From the NCBI RefSeq assembly GCF_900167535.1, contig NZ_FUYE01000017.1:1-64000 (forward strand): DNA of 64,000 nt, read 5' to 3'. The stretch comes from Prosthecobacter debontii (lineage in GTDB: Bacteria > Verrucomicrobiota > Verrucomicrobiia > Verrucomicrobiales > Verrucomicrobiaceae). This document shows positions 60,587 to 64,000 of this stretch, one piece after another; within the stretch, counting starts at the first letter, position 1; every line of letters begins with the position of its first letter. The translations under genes were made by a program, and so were the position numbers. The notes under the pieces were generated by a model. The model ran no database searches and was not told the DNA's origin. It saw only the letters and a program-made list of their open reading frames with translations.

Positions 60587-61714
60587 ATGTCTCCAGTGAT
60601 CCAGACCCTGGCCGATCTTGTGCGCATCAACAGCGTGAACAGCTCTTATGAGGGCGGGCCCGGGGAGCGAGAGATCGCCACCTATGTGCGGCGTTTCTTT
60701 GAGCAGCAGAGCATCGAGGTCTGGGAGCAGGAGGTGTTTCCGGGAAGACCCAATGTGCTGGCGCGTTTGCCGGGGATGAATCCAGGCCGACGCATCGTGC
60801 TGGAGGCGCACACGGATACCGTCTCCGTGCAGGGCATGACAATCCCTCCCTTTGAGCCGACGATCCGCGACGGGAAAATGTGGGGCCGGGGTTCCTGCGA
60901 TACCAAGGCTGGGCTGGCCGCCATGATGCATGCCGTGGCTTCACTCAAGGAACAGGGGCTCACTCCGCCCTGCGAAGTCTTGCTAGCGGCCGTGGTGGAT
61001 GAGGAGTTCTCGTATCGCGGGGTGGTGAGCCTGTGTGAGGGGTTGAAAGCCGATGCCGCCATCGTGGCTGAACCCACGGAACTCAGAGCCGTGATCGCCA
61101 CCAAAGGGGTGCTGCGTTGCCGGATCGTGGTGCAGGGGAAAGCGGCGCACAGCTCGAAACCTCACCTGGGAGTGAATGCCATCAGTCAGATGGCCAAGGT
61201 CATTGCGGCCCTGGAGGCGGATCAAGAGTGGCTCTCCGCACGTCAGCATCCTCTGGTGGGCTCTGGCACCTGCAACATCGGGGTCATCCGTGGAGGCGTG
61301 CAGGTGAATTTTGTGCCGGATCGCTGCGCCATTGAGATCGATCGCCGTTTGTTACCGGGGGAACGCGCCGAAGATGCGGTGATGCATTATCGCCAGTTGC
61401 TGGCTAGCCTACCGGGCATCCAGGCTCACATTGAGGAGCCGCTGCTGCTTGTGGATGAAGGTCTGGATACCTCTGCCGATGCTGCCGTGGTGCAAGTCGC
61501 CACCGCTGTGTTGGGTGAGCTAGGCTTGAATGCCGCGCCTAGTGGCGTGCCCTTTGGGTGTGATGCCAGCAAGCTCTCCCGTGCAGGTGTGCCGAGCATT
61601 GTCTTTGGCCCGGGTAGCATTGATCGCGCCCATACCGTGGATGAGTATGTGGAGCTGGATCAGGTGGAGCAGGCTCTCGAGTTCCAAAAAAGATTCCTGC
61701 TCGCCTTCACGTAA
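60587..61714 (+). CDS. M20-family metallopeptidase (ArgE/DapE/CPG2 type)
   Basis: A 375-residue protein; the ATG at 60587 is preferred to upstream non-ATG starts. Metal ligands are in the expected order: LEAHTDTVSV (His and Asp), GRGSCDTKAG (Asp), DEEFSYRGV (catalytic Glu), VAEPTEL and the C-terminal GPGSIDRAHTVDEYV (His). It is a two-zinc amidohydrolase of the acetylornithine deacetylase/succinyl-diaminopimelate desuccinylase group. Which substrate it uses cannot be decided. It is followed 31 bases later by an amidohydrolase gene on the same strand. Confidence 0.9.
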   Translation: MSPVIQTLADLVRINSVNSSYEGGPGEREIATYVRRFFEQQSIEVWEQEVFPGRPNVLARLPGMNPGRRIVLEAHTDTVSVQGMTIPPFEPTIRDGKMWGRGSCDTKAGLAAMMHAVASLKEQGLTPPCEVLLAAVVDEEFSYRGVVSLCEGLKADAAIVAEPTELRAVIATKGVLRCRIVVQGKAAHSSKPHLGVNAISQMAKVIAALEADQEWLSARQHPLVGSGTCNIGVIRGGVQVNFVPDRCAIEIDRRLLPGERAEDAVMHYRQLLASLPGIQAHIEEPLLLVDEGLDTSADAAVVQVATAVLGELGLNAAPSGVPFGCDASKLSRAGVPSIVFGPGSIDRAHTVDEYVELDQVEQALEFQKRFLLAFT

Positions 61715-61745
61715 ACCGCTAGCCTTTGCTTTCTTCATTCTCCCC

Positions 61746-62672
61746 ATGAAAACACTCTCCCGTCGGCAGTTCGTCACCAGCACCGTCACCGCCGCCTTGG
61801 GGACGCAACTGGGCATGAGTGCCCCCGCCAAGGATGGACACTACATTGATGCTCATGTGCATGTGTGGACTTCAGATACGGAGCGCTATCCCCTGGCGAA
61901 AGGGTTTAAAAAGAAAGACATGGCCCCGCCGAGCTTCACGCCAGAGCAGCTCTTTGTGCATACCCATCCGCAGGGGGTGAACCGCATCGTGCTCATCCAG
62001 ATGAGCTACTACCGTTTTGACAATCGCTACATGCTGGACTGCATGGCAGCTCATCCGGGCGTCTTTTCAGGGGTGGCCATCATCGATGAAAACGCGGCGG
62101 ATGTGAAGGGCCGCATGAAGGATCTGGCCAAGCAGGGGGTGCGTGGGTTTCGCCTCTATAAAGGAGATCAAGAGGTGAGTGCCTGGCTCAGCTCCCCAGG
62201 GATGCAGGAGATGTGGAAAGTGGCGGCGGATGAGGGGCTCAATCTCTGCCTGCTGATCAATCCCGAGGAATTGGCCGCCGCCGATAAGATGTGCATCCAA
62301 TACCCCCAGACGCCGGTGGTGATCGACCACTTTGCCCGAGTCGGCATGGCGGATGCCATTACCCGTGCGCATCTAGATCGCCTCCTGCACATGTCCGCTC
62401 ATCCGAAGGTGACGCTGAAAACATCCGCGTTTTATGCCCTGGGCCGGAAGACGCCACCCTACACGGACCTGGGCGGGATGATCAAAGAGTGCCGCCAATA
62501 CTTCGGGGCTCAGCGGCTCATGTGGGCCAGCGATTGCCCCTTTCAGGTGGACCCTGGGCACACCTACGCGGACTCCATCTCTCTGATCCGCGATCATCTC
62601 CCCTTTCTGACGGCAGAGGACAAGGCCTGGATGCTGGGGAAAACGGCGGAGAAGGTGTTCTTCGGCGCGTGA
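61746..62672 (+). CDS. Tat-exported amidohydrolase-2 family protein
   Basis: A 308-residue protein; the start at 61746 gives a twin-arginine signal (SRRQFVTSTVTAALGTQLG). Metal-binding YIDAHVHVWTSD begins the TIM barrel, followed by NPEELAAADKM, IDHFARVGM and a final WASDCPFQVD (Asp ligand). It belongs to the amidohydrolase 2 family, which includes lactonases and decarboxylases; periplasmic forms in verrucomicrobia often degrade sugar lactones such as fucono-lactone. It probably shares a transcript with the M20 peptidase gene. Confidence 0.9.
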   Translation: MKTLSRRQFVTSTVTAALGTQLGMSAPAKDGHYIDAHVHVWTSDTERYPLAKGFKKKDMAPPSFTPEQLFVHTHPQGVNRIVLIQMSYYRFDNRYMLDCMAAHPGVFSGVAIIDENAADVKGRMKDLAKQGVRGFRLYKGDQEVSAWLSSPGMQEMWKVAADEGLNLCLLINPEELAAADKMCIQYPQTPVVIDHFARVGMADAITRAHLDRLLHMSAHPKVTLKTSAFYALGRKTPPYTDLGGMIKECRQYFGAQRLMWASDCPFQVDPGHTYADSISLIRDHLPFLTAEDKAWMLGKTAEKVFFGA

Positions 62673-62687
62673 CGGAAATGCCGAAAC

Positions 62688-63221
62688 TCACCTGACTCGA
62701 GCGGCGTGCAGGATCATGGGTAGCACGCTGAGGGATTTTTCTTTTTCTTCCTCGGACATGGATTCGCCAAGCTTCCAAAACAGCTCTTCCAGGCGTTCCG
62801 TGTATTCGGAGATGTAGATCTCCGTGCCTTGGCGGCTTTTGGCCACCACTGCATTGATGCCATTGTTGTAAAAGGTGTGCATGCTGACGATGTCGCTCAG
62901 CGGGATCTGCTTTTTTCGCCCCCAGAAGTTCGGGCCAATCAGCACATCGTCTTTGATCACGACGCTGTAACTCTTCATGGCGAGGGCGATAAGGAAAGTC
63001 AGGCAAGGGATTCCGGCCAGGAATCCTGCAATGATCCAGGCTATTTCTGAAGACGACAGAGCGTCTGCCGGGGGCTCGGTAGGTTGACGAGAGAAACCCA
63101 ACAACGAAGAAACCCCGACGATCACCAGACCTGCTACACCGGCCCCGACAAGCGCGAAAAAAATATGTTTCATCAGGGACTTCCAGAGGGAAAACCAGCG
63201 GATCGGGAAGATGTCGTTCAT
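62688..63221 (-). CDS. two-span membrane protein with PH-like domain
   Basis: A 177-residue protein with two helices (about 18-42 and 60-84) followed by a domain SYSVVIKDDVLIGPNFWGRKKQIPLSDIVSM that looks like the beta-strands of a bacterial PH domain. Function unknown. It converges on the amidohydrolase gene with a 15-base gap and is divergent from kdsA. Confidence 0.72.
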   Translation of the reverse strand: MNDIFPIRWFSLWKSLMKHIFFALVGAGVAGLVIVGVSSLLGFSRQPTEPPADALSSSEIAWIIAGFLAGIPCLTFLIALAMKSYSVVIKDDVLIGPNFWGRKKQIPLSDIVSMHTFYNNGINAVVAKSRQGTEIYISEYTERLEELFWKLGESMSEEEKEKSLSVLPMILHAARVR

Positions 63222-63417
63222 CGGAATGTGCTCCTAGAGAAACCCGAAGAGCAATAAAGAGTATGTCATGGTGCGGAGTGTCCCTCCAAGCTGAAAACCC
63301 CCGGTCGTGCTTTTACACGTTCGGACCACTTTGGCGGTTGTCAGGGAGAAGGGGCTTCGCTATGCTGATTCCCCGCAAGGTGGTGCCGTGCCACCGGGCG
63401 GATTTCTCAAGATCCCC

Positions 63418-64000
63418 ATGCTCCCTCTCCCTGTCGTTAAGGTGGGCTCCGTGCCGGTCGATGGCACGCAGCCTCTGTTTATCCTCGGTCCTTGTGTCAT
63501 CGAGAGTGAGGAGTTTATCTGGGATGTGGCGGAGCGCTTGGGGGCCATCGCCAATAGCCTGCGCCTGAAGTGGGTCTTCAAGGCCTCCTACGATAAAGCC
63601 AACCGCAGCGCCATCAGCTCCTACCGTGGACTCGGCGTGGAGAAAGGCTGCCGTATTCTCGCCGAGATCGGGGCGAAACTGGGCGTGCCTGTCACGACGG
63701 ATGTGCACTCTCCTGAGGAAGCCAAGATTGCCGCTGAGCACATCGATCTCCTGCAAATCCCGGCTTTCCTGAGCCGCCAGACCGATCTCATCCTCGCCGC
63801 AGGGGAGACGGGGCGGGCGGTGAATGTGAAAAAAGGCCAGTTCATGGCCCCTTGGGACGTGAAGAACATCGCCGAAAAACTGGCCAGCGTCGGTTGCGAA
63901 AACTTTCTTTTTACTGAACGCGGCACCACGTTTGGGTATCAAAACTTGGTGACGGATATGAGGTCGCTATACTGGATGCGGGAGTTGGGCTATCGCGTTA
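63418..64000 (+). CDS. kdsA: 3-deoxy-8-phosphooctulonate synthase (partial, runs off the window)
   Basis: The first 194 residues of KdsA, which condenses arabinose 5-phosphate with phosphoenolpyruvate for Kdo of lipopolysaccharide. Start ATG at 63418. Motifs are FILGPCVIESEEF, WVFKASYDKANRSAISSYRGLG, TTDVHSPEEA, QIPAFLSRQTDL, NVKKGQFMAPWD and TERGTTFGYQNLV. The Cys in GPCVIES is the residue that marks the metal-dependent class of KdsA, where the metal-independent class has Asn. The gene continues past base 64000. Confidence 0.95.
   Translation, partial: MLPLPVVKVGSVPVDGTQPLFILGPCVIESEEFIWDVAERLGAIANSLRLKWVFKASYDKANRSAISSYRGLGVEKGCRILAEIGAKLGVPVTTDVHSPEEAKIAAEHIDLLQIPAFLSRQTDLILAAGETGRAVNVKKGQFMAPWDVKNIAEKLASVGCENFLFTERGTTFGYQNLVTDMRSLYWMRELGYRV

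Overview
The window reads as a chromosomal segment of a member of Verrucomicrobiota, probably close to Prosthecobacter/Verrucomicrobium. Pointers are a PVC-type 'membrane-bound dehydrogenase plus HEAT plus haem' protein (155-3190), a planctomycete/verrucomicrobial-type cytochrome (44029-44502), an exosortase-associated TIGR04073-type protein (40472-40891), a GreA domain fused to a long N-terminal region (30285-32135), a protein with the PTPDL motif (36654-38189), Tat-exported Gfo/Idh/MocA and amidohydrolase proteins, and a general lack of Shine-Dalgarno sequences. It looks like a Gram-negative cell: KdsA (Kdo synthesis), an OmpA-type protein and many lipoproteins. Genes are densely packed, no gap exceeds about 250 bases, and no rRNA, tRNA, IS element, prophage or CRISPR array was seen.

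Layout. 155-7626: PVC dehydrogenase/cytochrome, a DUF3592-like protein, a TPR membrane protein with a TPR-AAA+ ATPase, and an Asp-box sialidase-like protein. 7663-8928: a small oxidase-assembly pair (DUF420/CtaM-like and SCO). 9173-14320: an HtrA protease with a 1219-residue secreted WD40 protein. 14402-27033 (minus strand): a large respiratory cluster. In transcription order it is actE, actF, a small membrane protein, a ccoN-like gene, ccoO, a membrane cytochrome c, coxA, coxC, coxD (subunit IV), two small membrane proteins, coxB, a terminator, then ctaA and ctaB for haem A. 27233-44502: mixed housekeeping and envelope genes (PLP enzyme, GreA fusion, caspase-like protein, NlpC/P60-like lipoprotein, ispD, Gfo/Idh, PTPDL protein, DapA-like plus epimerase pair, MurJ-like flippase, OmpA-type protein). 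44614-53466: two very large secreted proteins (a 2033-residue DUF3857/transglutaminase/TPR protein and a DUF6600 lipoprotein with repeats). 53580-64000: tilS, terC, frr, a hexapeptide-repeat protein, cstA, a DUF6263-like protein, an M20 peptidase, an amidohydrolase, a membrane protein and the start of kdsA.

The most interesting part is the respiratory cluster. It has the alternative complex III genes actE and actF but no actA-D anywhere in the window. They sit beside a cbb3-type subunit I homologue that, by an eye alignment, has lost both helix-X haem-ligand histidines, one CuB histidine and the active-site tyrosine, while its CcoO partner keeps its haem c site. The neighbouring aa3 oxidase is also unusual: subunit III carries an insertion of about 250 residues, and subunit I has Leu where the K-channel Lys normally is. 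A perfect TGTGA-N6-TCACA palindrome lies just upstream of actE. Together this suggests a non-standard electron-transfer module built from ACIII and cbb3 parts that feeds an aa3 oxidase. That function is inference; the residue changes are read directly from the sequence against family sequences recalled from memory.
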